A DNA stretch of 64,000 nt from Stropharia rugosoannulata. Its lineage: Eukaryota > Basidiomycota > Agaricomycetes > Agaricales > Strophariaceae. Each line of letters opens with the position of its first letter. Within the stretch, counting starts at the first letter, position 1. Positions 49,201 to 61,952 of this stretch are shown here, piece after piece. Made by a program: the position numbers and the translations under genes. The DNA lies in the NCBI GenBank assembly GCA_028532985.1, contig JANCIK010000013.1, positions 1,674,001-1,738,000 of the forward strand. The letters are read 5' to 3'. The notes beneath the pieces were generated by a model, which saw only the letters and a list, made by a program, of their open reading frames with translations, was not told the origin of the DNA and did not search any database.

Positions 49201-50763
49201 AGGCGGATTGCAAAGCCGACTTGCCGAGTGGAATTGTTCGGCCTACGTACGGTGCCTACGGGCATACGCACCACCTGAATGGCGTGTAGGCAAGCTAGGT
49301 ATGTACTATCTGCGTACATAAGTCTGCGAGGTTCTAGGAATATGGAGCGGTGTTGTGGTGTACTATTTTAGCTATGGGATTTCGTACTTACTTCTCTAAT
49401 ATGTCCATAGACGGTCTGACAATTTGCGATGTGGGTTTTTATGTCCCGGGAGAATTATAAACAAGACAATAGAGTGAAATGCTCGTAGAAACCTATAGCT
49501 ACGTACTTTGATTAGCAGGCCGTTGCGACGGGAAGTAACATAGCCAGCACGTGTCGTAGTGCCATAGACCACGCGTACGACTGTATCCAGTGCAGTGAAA
49601 CAGGGTTTGTACTTCGACTGATATTATAAAAATCTCGCGGTTATTGCAGGCCATGGAGCGCCCATCATATTCACCGCAGTCACGGCAGCTAAATTATTCT
49701 CGGGAGGTGCATAAGTAATACATATTTCAAGTTTAGCCTGTAAGGCGGTCCGAGTCAGGATAAGGCACACTCTCAACGATGAAGAGTGGATGGCTCACTG
49801 CTCGAATGACCGGAACTTGTGGTATAATAATACATCTACCTTAGTGTCATGTCAGGGAATTTATAACTTCGTTGGGTAATAAGCGCACCAAAAGCGCACA
49901 TGGCTGGAAATAGATTGAGCCCAGCTTAATCAAGGGTTGCAAAGGTGTCAGTTCTGCACAAATGATTCTGCATTGATTTGGGCTCTACGGTCTCAGCGTC
50001 CAAGTCGCATGGCCGATCGAATCAAGGAGAATTGGTTATTCTGCATGAGATCCACCAAGGCCGATCCGCGGCTACACAGCGTTTGAGCGATGGCAGAGGT
50101 GTAAAATTAGTTGCCTACGGCTTGGACATTGGCGGCGCGGTTGGGGAGAAGCATCATGCGTTGCAGAAATTAGGGGGATCGACAGCTCAGTCACGAGGGC
50201 AACGATGCAGTGGTGGACCAAGGCGGGGTTTGACAGCCATTTGTGCAGACAATGTCGCCAGCAGTCGTTAAAATAGACTAAACTGCAAAGCCTAGGCGAT
50301 GTTGTCTGTCAAATGGTTGCGCAGCTGGGAGATGGAGAGACTCGAGAGCCTGAGCTACCGCGGTGATCACTAGTTGGTTCATGGCACCTGGCTTGGATTA
50401 ATGAAGAGCGATAAGCAAGCCTTCTGACGTACAGCGGACGGCGCTCGTGTTGCAGGCTTTATGAAGTGCTACTACTGGGCTGGAGAGCAGAAAGATCCAT
50501 TGATAGCGGGATTGAAGGTTTGGACTGTGCGAAGATGGCGTTGAAACTTTCGTCCCACGACCCTGCGTACCTGGGGGGGGTCTGTGACTTCCAGATCTGC
50601 AATATAAATATTAAATATGCCGGCCGGCACGGCCGTTGCGTGACGGGAATGGAAATGGTCACATAGCGTCACGGCCACCCTGACGGTGTCGGAAGGGATT
50701 AACAGAGCGTTGGCTAACCCCTCCTCCTCCTCCGTCTCCTTTCTTCCCGCCACCATCTTCGCC
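43260..50763. other. 7.5-kb gene-poor region
   Basis: No gene can be supported here. Open frames such as 44187-44555 and 45717-46046 (plus) or 47248-47535 (minus) have no domain, no matching splice structure and often an equally long frame on the other strand. I found no reverse transcriptase, transposase, tRNA-like fold or long terminal repeat. A 10-bp inverted repeat lies at 45202-45241. The right end, from about 50600, is pyrimidine-rich and should be the promoter of the regulator starting at 50764. Confidence 0.5.
45202..45241. repeat. 10-bp inverted repeat
   Basis: GACACATCAT (45202-45211) is exactly complementary to ATGATGTGTC (45232-45241) with a 20-base loop. It lies within the gene-poor region and no neighbour gives it a role. 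Confidence 0.5.
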
Positions 50764-53700
50764 ATGGACGTCCCTGCCCAGCCCCACAACCAGCCCCCTG
50801 CAGTCTCTACCACTACCAGCTCGCCGTCAGCAGCCTCGGCAGGCCCGTATGTGCCCGTGCACTCCCTATTTCGGCAGCGTGCTCACCTGCTACCCGTTTA
50901 CAGCCAGATTAGAGCCAGAATTACCGTTGTGTGTGCTGAGGTTAGCCCACCACTATGCATACCATGCCGACCGTTTAACCCAATGAATGCTACAGTGCAA
51001 ACGTCTGAAGCTAAAATGCGATAGGCGCACTCCCTGCGGGAGCTGTACAAAGCGCGACACTGTTGCCAGGTGCATATACTCACCTGCAGCTGCCGAGAAA
51101 GTGTAAGATCTTCATTATAACTTCGCGTCGCTTATATTTATCTCGCGCGCATTCAGGGACTTGCACTCTCTCAATAACCGGCTGATCCAAGTCGAAGCTA
51201 TCCTCGAAATGATTACGAAGGGCCAAATTCCACCTGCGTTCCAATCACTGTACACTCTTCCCAACTCGCCAGGCTCCGCGACTGCCCAGCAAGCCATTGT
51301 CTCAACGTCACCTCATGCACAAGGGCATCAGCATCACCACCACTATGCCGTACCTGCCCATACGTCTCCTTACGACTCTCTATCACTTACCTTTGATGAT
51401 CTCGCTGCAATTTGGTTGGATGAGCTCGACTTGGGCGCATATTCATCCCCTTCAGCATCTTCCAGCCATCTCAGACAACGCTCCCTTTCAAATCCTGAAA
51501 ATATGGGAATGATAAAATTAGAACCATCCCCCATCGACATAGAACTTTCCCAACCACGCACTACACCTCATATCATCAACAGTGGCCGGCCCACATCATT
51601 CTCTTCGCGTGCTCCATCGCCCGTCAGCCGCAACTTACTGGCGAGATCCGAACATCATAACCAGCAGCAGCAACAACGATCATCAGCTCAGCTACTTCTT
51701 CCTGCTCTAAGTATATACTACCCCACGCCTTCCATCGCTCCAGGCACTTCCACTTCATCCGCTCACTATGCACATCATCCGGCGAATGCTTCTTCTGCAT
51801 CGACATCGTCTTCCACGTCATCCCCAACCATGTCCGCGAACTACGGATATGATGCTTCCTTAAATCCCCAAACACAATCCAGCAGACCGCAGGTAACACA
51901 GGCGCTCATTGCGCTTCTTCCTCCAATTCCAGTGGGCAAGCTGCTATTACAGAATGCACGTCAAATACTGCGTCTACGACCGATTCCGTTCGAGGGCGGG
52001 CCAGAGCAGGGCTGGAAGCACTTCGAAGAGCGTTGTTTGACTTTGCTTGGCGGGGGAGCGAGTAAGGCAAGAGCGAAAGAGAGGGAAAAGAAGGAACGAG
52101 AGAAAGAGAAGGCACGCGAGGCGCGACGCGCCCGCCAGATCTATTTCGGCGGGATACCTGGCCTCCAGCCTCATGCGACCCAAGACACTGACATGGACGA
52201 TGTTGGGACAGGCAGCGGGAAAGGCAGCGCAAAAACAAATACAGATTCAGCAGATGAAGGCGAAGAAATGTCACTGGCATTCTTCGCCCTCATGTGTACG
52301 GTGCTCGCCATGGGCGCCTCAGTCCCAGCCATGCCAGGCTCCCCGTTGCATTCTAGTACAAATATGGATGACAACGTCAGGTGCACGCCCGCCTTTCTCT
52401 TCGCTTTATCGCAGCAGGCTCTCGGCGTTTGGGACACATACGTGTCGGCGATGACATTTGGCAGCGCAGTCACTGCGGCTGCCCAGGAGGCGGAGAAGAT
52501 GGACTATCTTTTGGCATGCATCGCTGGCGTATGCTACCTCCTCTTCTCGGACTCCCCCATGCGCACCCCCGACTCAGATTGCGACGGGGGTGGCGTGACA
52601 GGGCTCATGTATCCTCTTGTAAGTCTTTTCCCGTTGTCATGTACCGATGTTCCCCCGCCGGGGACACCGTTCTTCTACACTGTTAGTTTGGTAATGCTTA
52701 CTTGTCTGCCGCTTGTTCCTATCCATTCTTCCTGTCGGGATTTTTCCGCCCGCGCTCCGTAATAGGTTGGCAAGCTGGTCACTGCCGCAAGGGGTATGGG
52801 CCTCGACAAAGACGCGGCGATGCCGCCGCCGCTTAGTCGCAAGGCCAAGTCAACGGTGGAAGGACCTGGCGAGAGACATGGTACACCCCATGTGACGGGA
52901 CCTGGCGCTTCTGGAACGGGCACGTCGAAGCATGCAAGCAAACGAGAGAGAGAGGCAGAGAGGGAGCGGATTCGTGAGGAATGGAAGAAAATGATTTGGT
53001 CGGAAGTGATGTTCTACGATCTGTGCGTCTGGTTTTTGCCTTGCAGATGATTCAACATCATCGACCAACTAACAACTCTTTTAGTTTCACTGCAGACGCG
53101 CAAGGACAGCAACCACACATTCCAGCCCACCTATTCGGCATAACTTTACCGAGGTGTTCTTCGACGCCTCCACCTGGCTCAGATGAACAGAACCTTGATG
53201 AAGATGGAATGGGCTTGCAGTCTAATGAGCCTTATTCTAATGACTGTTACAGAACGGCCTCTGTCGAAAGCGATATTTATGAACGCGAGCGGGATTACAT
53301 CGTTGCTCGACATCGGTATGGGATGTTAATCCGCCTTCTGAGCTAGCATACTCATGGTTTAACAGCTTGACTCGACTTGCTTACAACGTGAAGGTTCGCC
53401 TGTCTCGGCCGGATTGCTGTTGTGGGTTCACATTGGACCAAGCTGTGCAGCTTGAAGCTGAAGTCAGGCGCTGGCAAACCACGTTGCCCGTCCCACTCAG
53501 ATGGTCAGAGTACATCGTTGTTGGACCTGATCCTCCGCCTTCGTTGTTCCATAGCGCGCAGAGCTCCGATACAGAGAAGATAGCTCACCTGCAAAGCTGC
53601 GAGCTGAGCGTCATGTGCAACTTGCTGTTGATGAAGATCTATACCCCTTTCCTGCGGCATATCTCCAGCACCGGTGCGTCGAAGGATGCGCCAGGCAGCT

Positions 53701-55794
53701 CGACTGGATCCTCTGTACATAATACACCCACGCCAGAGACTTCCGCGATCGGTACTACTGCTGCACAGACAACGCTACATGCCGCGCAGATGATCATTCG
53801 TGCGGTCAAGGACGCGTATGCCACTCAGGCGGCGATCACCATTTACCAAACTTCCCCATCCTCCTTCTCCTCCCCCTCAGCCTCTCCCGGCAAGACCCCT
53901 GCGTGGCCCGCAGTGGTCTCGCCGCCAATGTTTGACTTGTATCCTTTGGACAAGGTCGTGTTCCACGCCGCCATGGTCTGCGCGCACGCCGGGCTCGGCA
54001 AGACGCGAGGATCTGTCGATGTAGATGGCGCCTTGCATGACGCAACCGTTGCGCTGCGCGCTCTGCTGATCGAGCAGGGTGCGCCCTCTGTGGGTCCCCT
54101 CGGGAACACACAGCGTGGAATTGCGGACACATTGTTCAAGCGCGTGTCGGCGCGCACGAACGCGGCCTGCCATGGCATGAAGCGCAAACACAGCCAGGTT
54201 AACTTGAATAACCCGTTCGGAGGTGAGTGCTTTCCCCTCGACTTCGCGCATGGCCATAGGTGACTGATTCTGGTTTTCAATTGAAGCTGTGATGCAGACG
54301 GGTATGCACCTGGGCAGTGCGATCAATCTCCCCTCGCCGATATACGAGCAGGCGACACGGGCGGGGTCTGGTGACTATTCGAGCAATATTGCTAACCGTC
54401 AGCAGAATGGCACGCCCAAGGGAACGCCCGTGCCGCCTGCGAGCTTCCCCCACGATCGCCTTGCGCGTACTGAGCAGCAAAAGGAAGAATTGGCAGCCTC
54501 TGTCCGTCAGGCCCTGGCCGATCGTACCGCTCGCGATGAGGCTGAGAAGGAGAAGAAGTACGCCAAGAAGCATTCATATCCTTCTGTTGGCTTTCGAGTC
54601 CGTCCTAACAAAGACACACATAGCCGACCTCGACGCGATTCGCACGCGCACTCAAACGTATCCCAGGCGCAACCGAAGCCGTCGGCCACGCGAACTGTGC
54701 AAATTGTCGATGCGCTCACTGCCTATCAACAACAGCATAAGCAGCAACAACAGCAACAACAGCAGCAACAGCAATTGCAGGCAATGTCCGAAGCCGTGAC
54801 ACCTTCCTCGAGTAACGTACAGCCGCAGCCACCGACTACGTCTGCGGACTACGAGCAGGCACTCAATCGGTCGCGGTCGTCGTCGTTCAGCCACGTGCAG
54901 GCACAACAGCAGCAGTCTTCGATGCATCATCGGACGGACAGCAGTGCAGAGGACATGCACTACCCGTACTTTGGGGCCGCCGCCCAGTCGGACATGATGA
55001 GTGCGCAAGTTATAACACGGAAACGATATAGCGTGCATGAGCAGGTGGGAGTGCAACCTCAGCAGCAACAGCAACAGCAGGCACCGCAGTCGGAACATAC
55101 CCCGTTTAACATTTACGAACATACGGCACAATCTATGTATGAGCAGCCCTTTGACAGGCCATCGGGTCCCGGGGTTGATATGGGATACAGCGCTGTGTCG
55201 AGTCCCTTTTCTAATGGCGGCCCGGCATCGTCGTCTGGCTCACCTTTCACGACTACGAGCGTCGTAAGCTCTGGCCATCCATCTACCCCTACGTTTGGTC
55301 CTCATCACGCAGGCCCACCTGTCTACGGCCCACAGCCGCTTGAGTCTCTCAATGGCTCTAGCCCGACGACCTATTTCCATACAACGGCCTTGTTCAACGA
55401 AACGGCGTATCCAGGCCAAGCGGGGCCGGCGACGCACCATTCTCATCAGTCGCATGGGTCTCATGTTCAAGTCTCGCTCAGTGGAGTCAACATGGACCAA
55501 AATAACATGGATATACCCGCTGCGCCTTCTTACGAGAAAGCTGCGCAGCACCAGGGAGCGGTGTACGATATGAAACCCAATATGGAGCAACAAATTCCGC
55601 ACCAGCAGGGACAGATGCAGCAGCAGTCTATGGAGCAATCTTACGAGGATCAAAATATGGATGGTCATGGCCAGAGCAACGAACTGGACATGGCTATGCC
55701 GCAGTCTGCATCGTGGGCGGTTGCGGGACAGCATCCGCCTGCACAGAACCAGCCTTATTGGAATAACGGCGCTGAGTATAGATTTTATTCATGA
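50764..55794 (+). CDS. Zn(II)2Cys6 transcription factor with fungal-specific TF domain
   Basis: A multi-exon gene for a regulator of roughly 1,500 residues. Exon 1 (50764-50940) ends in CAE and splices in frame to 50996-51102, giving the binuclear zinc cluster CAECKRLKLKCDRR then TPCGSCTKRD...C. The next exon (51157-52618) begins with a heptad-like linker (LNNRLIQVEAILEMI) for dimerisation and continues through Ser/His-rich disorder. The fungal-specific TF domain follows (LLACIAGVCYLLFSDSPMRTP, MIWSEVMFYDLF, LTRLAYNVK, LDQAVQLEAEVRRWQ, CELSVMCNLLLMKIYTPFLRH). The C-terminus is Gln/His-rich, with a polyQ run near 54740-54780, and ends GAEYRFYS. Such proteins bind CGG-type sites in the nucleus. 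The target genes are unknown. The leader is pyrimidine-rich, usual for highly used basidiomycete promoters. Confidence 0.85.
54730..54780 (+). repeat. CAG/CAA repeat (polyglutamine) in the Zn2Cys6 regulator
   Basis: A run of CAG and CAA codons encodes about a dozen consecutive Gln after YQQQHK. More Gln-rich runs follow near 54900 and 55060. Such tracts are common in transactivation regions and change length easily. Confidence 0.85.
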
Positions 55795-56898
55795 TGGGAA
55801 GCGCTTATTGCGCTTGTGGACTCTGGGTGTATGTAACTGTGTATGCGCTTCGTTCTTTTCCTCTTTTCTTGTCTTTTTATCTTCGTTATCTCTTACGCCA
55901 CGGTGTCATACCCTGTTTCCGTACCATGTGTCACACGACCTTCACGATATAGTCATGAAATTGTTTCAAACTGTGTCCCTCCTTCCTCATCTTTGTATCG
56001 CTAACCCTCATTATATCATCTATTTCTTATCTCTCCTCTCTACTATCTTAGCTCATCTACCCGATGTTCTCAGTATGTTCATGTACTCGCTTTTAGTAGC
56101 GTATGTGTGGACGTTGAGCCTAAGCAAGTTGCATAGCTTGAAAATGTTACAGCGCGGGCAATGGATTTTGTCAACCCAAAGCCTTCTTTTGTAGATGATT
56201 TCCCCAGTAAAGCTTGCATAAATAGTGTGCAGCGCTTAAATCGCATCAATCCGTCCCTTGTTTGAGATTGAAATCTAAGGACCCTGACCAGCTATCGCTT
56301 AACCAGACATCGCTTCCATATATGGGACATTCATTTCCGCTTTGGGATACCCCTGCAAGAAAAAGCGAAATATCCGACCTGCAACGCCGAATTACCTGCA
56401 TAGAAACAAGGCACTTTTCAAATGCGATTTCGTTTCTGGATGCTGCATGAATCAGTCAAATGGGCCTCTGACGAGTTATGACAAGTGGAAATTTATTTAA
56501 CTTATTATCGGAAGTCATAACCTATTCAGAAAGGTTCCGCATGATGGAGACTACCATCTGACAAGCCACTAATAGTCATCGATTATCTACAGATAAATTG
56601 GAGTTGACTGGCAACCGCATGGGCACTCGCAGTCAATTTTAAAGCTCGTACGCTCCTTGTTCGTCCAAACTCAAATCAGCCACGTCAGGAATCAATTAAT
56701 CAAGCCTCACGACTACTTTTACTTAGGCTTATAGACATATGCGGCTTACTTTCCGATGCCGTTCCTGTGCCGAAAGCCTTCCCTATATCACAAGTGTTCA
56801 CAGAAGGCTATTAATACTCGCAACATTCCGTCCTTTAAAAGGCGTGCACCAACCTATGTTCCATCGTCTTCATCTCCCACTGCTCCTTGTCATCGTTT
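55795..56898. other. Intergenic; includes MFS promoter region
   Basis: The left part is the T/C-rich 3' region of the regulator. From about 56316 the sequence is similar to 59285 onward, upstream of the second transporter, so the duplicated unit starts here. The promoter elements near 56805 are listed separately. Confidence 0.55.
56805..56848 (+). promoter_or_regulatory. Promoter block conserved between MFS paralogues (copy A)
   Basis: GGCTATTAATA followed about 20 bases later by TTTAAAAGGCGTGCA, with the T/A-rich core some 60 bases before the ATG at 56899. The same two words occur before the second transporter (59661-59690), although the sequence around them has diverged. The TTTAAAA core is a possible TATA-like box. 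Confidence 0.5.
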
Positions 56899-59068
56899 AT
56901 GACCCTTAAATCTATGGAGCAAAACAAAGAGACCAGTATACCCTATGTTTCTCCGAGTTCCGAGAGCAGCCGCGAATACGACGAACACCCACCGTCTTCA
57001 GACTTTGCAAGCACCCTCGACCGGAGCATTAATGTGGCTGAGAAACAGCCAGTCAAAATCGACATAGAGTCTGTTGTTCAACTCCCTCCAGATGGAGGAT
57101 ATGTTGCATGGCTCACAGTAGCAGGAGGGTAAGTCCTGCCAACTATCCCCTGTAACGAAAAGCTCATCATGATGTCACGACTTTGTGCTGCATAGCTTCT
57201 TGATGCAGTTTGTAGCAGGGTGCGTACTCGTGGTACGCAAGGCCGGAGGTTGATCTCAAAGTATCATGGGGTTTGCTACAGATATGTTAATTCATATGGT
57301 GTATATCAAGGTGAATCGTCCTACTACCGCTCTACTTTCAAGTTCTCAAGCAATGCAGACTTCTTTGTTCGCGACTTTCTCAGCCACTTTTCGTCGTCCC
57401 AGATTAGGTACGGTCTACATCCTCGCCTGAGCACTTCTGGAACATTCGGACTGAAAGGGAATGCAGTTGGATCGGCAGCATTGCTACCATGATCCTCATG
57501 GCTACAGGAATAGTTTCTGGTCGGCTGTTCGATCGTGGTTATTTGTAAGTCGCTGTCCCATATATCAACGAGGACCGTCCAACTCATCAACTCTACTCAT
57601 CCCTGCACTCCAGCTACCATCTTTACATTGCCGGGTCGATACTCATTCTCACTGGTATATTTACGCTCTCGGTGGCCCATGCTCAGCAGTATTACCAGGT
57701 AAGATGATTTACCGCACATCCTGCTCAGAGCCTGAGTGAACCACGGTTGCCTGCACGTCTAAAAATAGGTCATGCTCAGTCTCGGGCTTGCGTATGGTAT
57801 TGGGTCCGGAGCCCTATACGTCCCAGCTATTTCTATCGCCTCACAGCATTTTACCAGAAATCGGGCACTGGCCATGGGAATTGTCACTTCGGGGAGCTCG
57901 CTTGGGGCTGTTGTGTATCCCATCATGCTGAACAATTTCTTCCACCGACCCGATGGAGGGTTTGCAAATGGGGTCCGAGCGAGCGGATACCTGATGGCCG
58001 GATGCCTCGTTGTCGGAATCCTTCTGATGCGTACGAGACCTGCTGCAGTGCAGGTCAGGCGGAGGACAATTTTGGAGTCGGCAAAGAAGTTCATCAAGGA
58101 CGATGCTTATGTCCTAGGAGTTGCGGCGTAAGCAATCACTATTTTTATCCATGCATGAAGCCATATTGAGTGTCAAGATTAGGACGTTCTTCTACATTCA
58201 AGGTCTATTCTTTCCGATATTCTACATACAGCTTTTGTCAGACGAGAAAGGGATCAACCCAACCTTCAGCTTCTATTCAGTAAGTTCCATACAAGAAATT
58301 TGAAGTCCCTTTGCTTAGCTTCATTATATATCTCTCCAGCTCACTATATTGAGTACCGGGACATTTATTGGACGATTCATTGGCGGCGCTGCGGCCAATC
58401 CGTTCGGAGTCATGAATACTCTTATATTTTGCTCCTTTAGCGGATTTGTCCTCCTCATCGCAATGCTTGGACTGGTCGATATTGCAGGCATCACCATATT
58501 TTGTCTACTATCTGGATTCTTCTCTGGTGTATGTAAGTACAGTGATCAGTTTACTCTTAAGTAATCATTAGTAAGGTCTGATCCATACCAATAGATGTTA
58601 CATTACTTGGACCAATGTGGGCGATAATGGCCACAGACATGTCGGAGATCGGGTAGGCTTTTATTTGGGTCTTAGTGTTAATTTACCCATTCATTACTGA
58701 ACAGGGAGAGAATTGGGGTGGCCTATGTCTTTACAGGTTCGTTCTGCTTAATTGATAAACAGAATCTACTTGCTCATTATTGAATTCGGATTAAAGGGAT
58801 TGGCAGTCTCATTGGTAACCAAAATAAGGAATAAGGAAAACTGTTACTAACCCACACCCCCTGTATAGGGACGCCTATAATGGGTGCATTGCTTACTCGG
58901 AATTTTATTTGGTGGAGACCGATTCTTTATGCTGCTGTAAGTTCTATTCTTCTTCTTCCGATACATTAATCAACTTAATGCACTTAGCTCTGCTTACTTA
59001 TTGCAACTTTACTCTTCTTGGTGGCTCGCATAAAAATGGTAAAGCGTAAAGGGACGCAACGAGTGTAG
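56899..59068 (+). CDS. MFS monocarboxylate-type transporter, copy A
   Basis: A gene with about eleven short introns encoding a 12-helix major facilitator of the fungal monocarboxylate-porter type (MCT/Mch-like). The cytosolic N-terminus (acidic, Ser-rich) leads to the family entry motif PPDGGYVAWLTVAGG in front of helix 1. Further marks are YGVYQDFFVRDFLSHFSSSQISWIGS, SGRLFDRGY, ALAMGIVTSGSSLGAVVYPI in helices 4-5, the central loop MRTRPAAVQVRRR, IGRFIGGAAANPFG and GPMWAIMATDMSEIGERIGVAYVF. It ends with a basic tail at the stop 59066-59068. The substrate could be a mono- or dicarboxylate, or another metabolite; fungal members are mostly unassigned. It forms a direct tandem with the next gene. 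Confidence 0.87.
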
Positions 59069-59782
59069 CCCGATGGATCTGTGTTAAAATGTATTTCTAC
59101 TCTATATCCAAAGTATTTATGTGTCGTTGCAAAATGTATCATTGTTTACTTGCAATTTGTGCATTTCCGGAACCCGACTCGTGTGAGATGGACATGTACA
59201 CGGTGTTTGCGTAGTGTACTAGATCTTCAATTAATGTACGCAAATGCACTATTTGCAATTTTCGTTTAGTCTAGCCTATCATTCCAAATATGGGAGATTC
59301 ATTTCCGTTTTGGGATATCAACGCAACATCAATGCAAAACACAACTTCTATGTCCTGAAGGGGGATTTTGAAACCATAGATGTTTGCTTTCAATCAACTC
59401 TGGCACATGTACTATCTTCCCGCGGGGGTTCTAGATCCACGCCCTGGCCGGGGCGTATCCGTGCTTGCTTTCACCTACATACTCATAAGTAGTAAACCTA
59501 GTCACCCGCCGTGTAATATACGTGTACATCAAAATTCCCGCGTAGCCAAAAAGCATATCGGATCCTTCATAGATTGTACTGATTATTCAGCTCCGTGTTA
59601 CCTGCAACTTGTTTTCCTAATGCCGTCTGCCTGCCGATTTCTCGTTATAGACTTGCAGAGGGCTATTAATAGCCTTTAAAAAGGCGTGCAATATCTAATC
59701 TCTCGTTTTTCCCTTGCTAGCTCAAGATACCTATCACGTTCCTGCGCTCAACAACGTCCGGAGTATAACAGAGCATAACAAA
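59069..59782. other. Intergenic between the tandem transporters
   Basis: Contains the 3' end of copy A and the promoter of copy B. Similarity to the sequence upstream of copy A starts near 59285, which marks the duplication boundary. No gene is seen. Confidence 0.6.
59661..59690 (+). promoter_or_regulatory. Promoter block conserved between MFS paralogues (copy B)
   Basis: GGCTATTAATA then TTTAAAAAGGCGTGCA, some 100 bases before the ATG at 59783. Counterpart of 56805-56848. Confidence 0.5.
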
Positions 59783-61952
59783 ATGTCGGTACCACATAAA
59801 TCCAATGGCCCCAGAGGTACTGGCAAGGGTCCAGACGAAGGCCGACCGCCTTCCGACCTTCCAGGCACACCTCATCGGAGCAGTATTATAACGGAGAAGC
59901 AGTCCGTACAAGTAGTCGACGTGGAGTCCGACGTCCAACATCCACCAGACGGTGGACGCGTTGCATGGCTCACTGTGGTTGGGGGGTGAGTGCAAAATCA
60001 TTCCTATCTACCGGTTTATTCATTCCTTTCTCTCTCGTAGCGTCCTAATGCAGTTTGTAGCAGGGTACGTGTAACTGCTAGTCTGCACAGAAAGCTACCT
60101 GACCCAACAACCCGTGTTTAACAGGTACATCAACGCATTTGGTGTTTATCAAGGTGACAGGCTATCTCATGGTACTCCTGTCGCAGCACTGCTAACAGAG
60201 GCACAGATTTCTTTGTTCGTGACTTTCTGAGCAACTTCTCGTCATCGCAAATTAGGTACGCTTTCGCATCCATTTTCACCAAGGTGTAAGCCGGCTCAAC
60301 GGAGATATAGTTGGATTGGCAGTATTGGGACCATGATTCTAATGGCAACAGGCATAATATCTGGCCGCTTGTTCGATCGTGGATATTTGTGAGTCATTTC
60401 GAGATTCGGCCAATTAGCATTTTGGGCTTTAGCTGGTACCTCATCGTCAGTTCAACTCATCCATCCATCCATCTTTAGCTATCATCTCTATATCACAGGC
60501 TCAGTGCTCATTCTGACTGGTATATTCACCCTCTCGGTGTCCCATGCTCAGCAATATTATCAAGTACGTAGCTACTATACCGCAGCATTTGGCACATCGA
60601 GAACACGGTTCACGCTGATCGCGTCTAAAAATAGGTCATGCTCAGTCTGGGGCTTGCGTATGGGATAGGCTCCGGAGTCTTATATGTGCCAGGCATTTCA
60701 ATAGTATCTCAGCACTTCACCACCAAGAGGGCTCTAGCAATGGGAATAGTCACCTCGGGAAGCTCGCTTGGCTCCATTGTGTATCCCATCTTGCTCAACA
60801 ATTTCTTCCACCGATCAGGAGGATTTGCAGATGGGGTACGCGCCAGCGGATACATAATGACTGGATGCCTAATTGTCGGACTTCTTCTAATGCGCACGAG
60901 GCCGACTTCGGTGCAGGTTAGACGCAGATCAGTTTTGGAGTCAGCGAAGAAGTTCATAAAGGACGACGTATACGTTCTCGGGGTTGCAGCGTAAGCCTAT
61001 TTATTACCTTCGTTCAATGGGTTGAATAAATCCTTTTCTGAATCGGAGTAGCACATTCTTTTATATACAGGGACTCTTCTTCCCCATATTTTACATTCAA
61101 CTCCTGTCAGATGAGAAAGGGATTAATCCGACCTTCAGCTTTTATTCGGTGAGTTATACCTAAAGTACTTGCGGAATAGCTCACCGGTCTTCGTGTTATA
61201 GCTCACTATACTGAGTACTGGCAACTTCATCGGACGCTTTACTGGAGGAGCTGCGGCCAATCCCTTTGGAGTCATGAACACCGTTATATTTTGCTCCTTT
61301 AGCGGTTTTGTCCTGATAGTCTCAATGCTTGGACTGAATGACATTGCAGGGATAACAATTTTCTGTCTGCTATATGGATTTTTCACCGGTGTATGTGAGT
61401 GCAATAAATAATACACTCTAAGGCGCAAGTACCAGATCATCATTTATTACCCTTAGATGTCACCCTGCTCGGACCAATGTGGGCAACTATGGCTACCGAT
61501 ATGTCGGAGATTGGGTACGTTTCTTCGAATTTCAGTTACGCATTTCCATTCATATGTTTCATTTTTTCACAGGGAGAGGATTGGGGTTGCATATGTCTTT
61601 ACAGGTGCGTCAAGAGTTGTGAATGAGTGAACTCTAAATTAATGACTTCATTATCTCAAAATTGAAGGCATCGGAAGCCTCATTGGTAAGGACGCAAAGT
61701 CCGACAGCAAGTGCGCTAAATATTCATTTCTGTCTTCTGCTTGACAGGGACACCTATCACCGGAGCTCTGCTTACTCGTCATTTTATTTGGTGGAGACCG
61801 ATCTTGTATGCTTCGGTACGTAGTCTTCAATGATTACTAGACTATCGAATAAAAGACCAAATGCCTGCTAGCTCTGCTCGTTCATTGGCACAACGCTATT
61901 TTCGGTCTCGCGGATGCGTATGGCGCGACGGAAAGGGACGAATCGAGTATAG
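59783..61952 (+). CDS. MFS monocarboxylate-type transporter, copy B
   Basis: Tandem paralogue of 56899-59068 with the same exon pattern and every splice junction in frame. It keeps the entry motif (HPPDGGRVAWLTVVGG), YINAFGVYQDFFVRDFLSNF, SGRLFDRGY, ALAMGIVTSGSSLGSIVYPI, MRTRPTSVQVRRR, IGRFTGGAAANPFG and GPMWATMATDMSEIG, and ends VSRMRMARRKGTNRV with the stop at 61950-61952. The N-terminal cytosolic part (MSVPHKSNGPRGTG) is quite different from copy A, while the membrane core is close. A 730-bp middle part of this gene, from an intron to the FSFYS exon, occurs again as a broken copy at 26984-27723. Confidence 0.87.
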
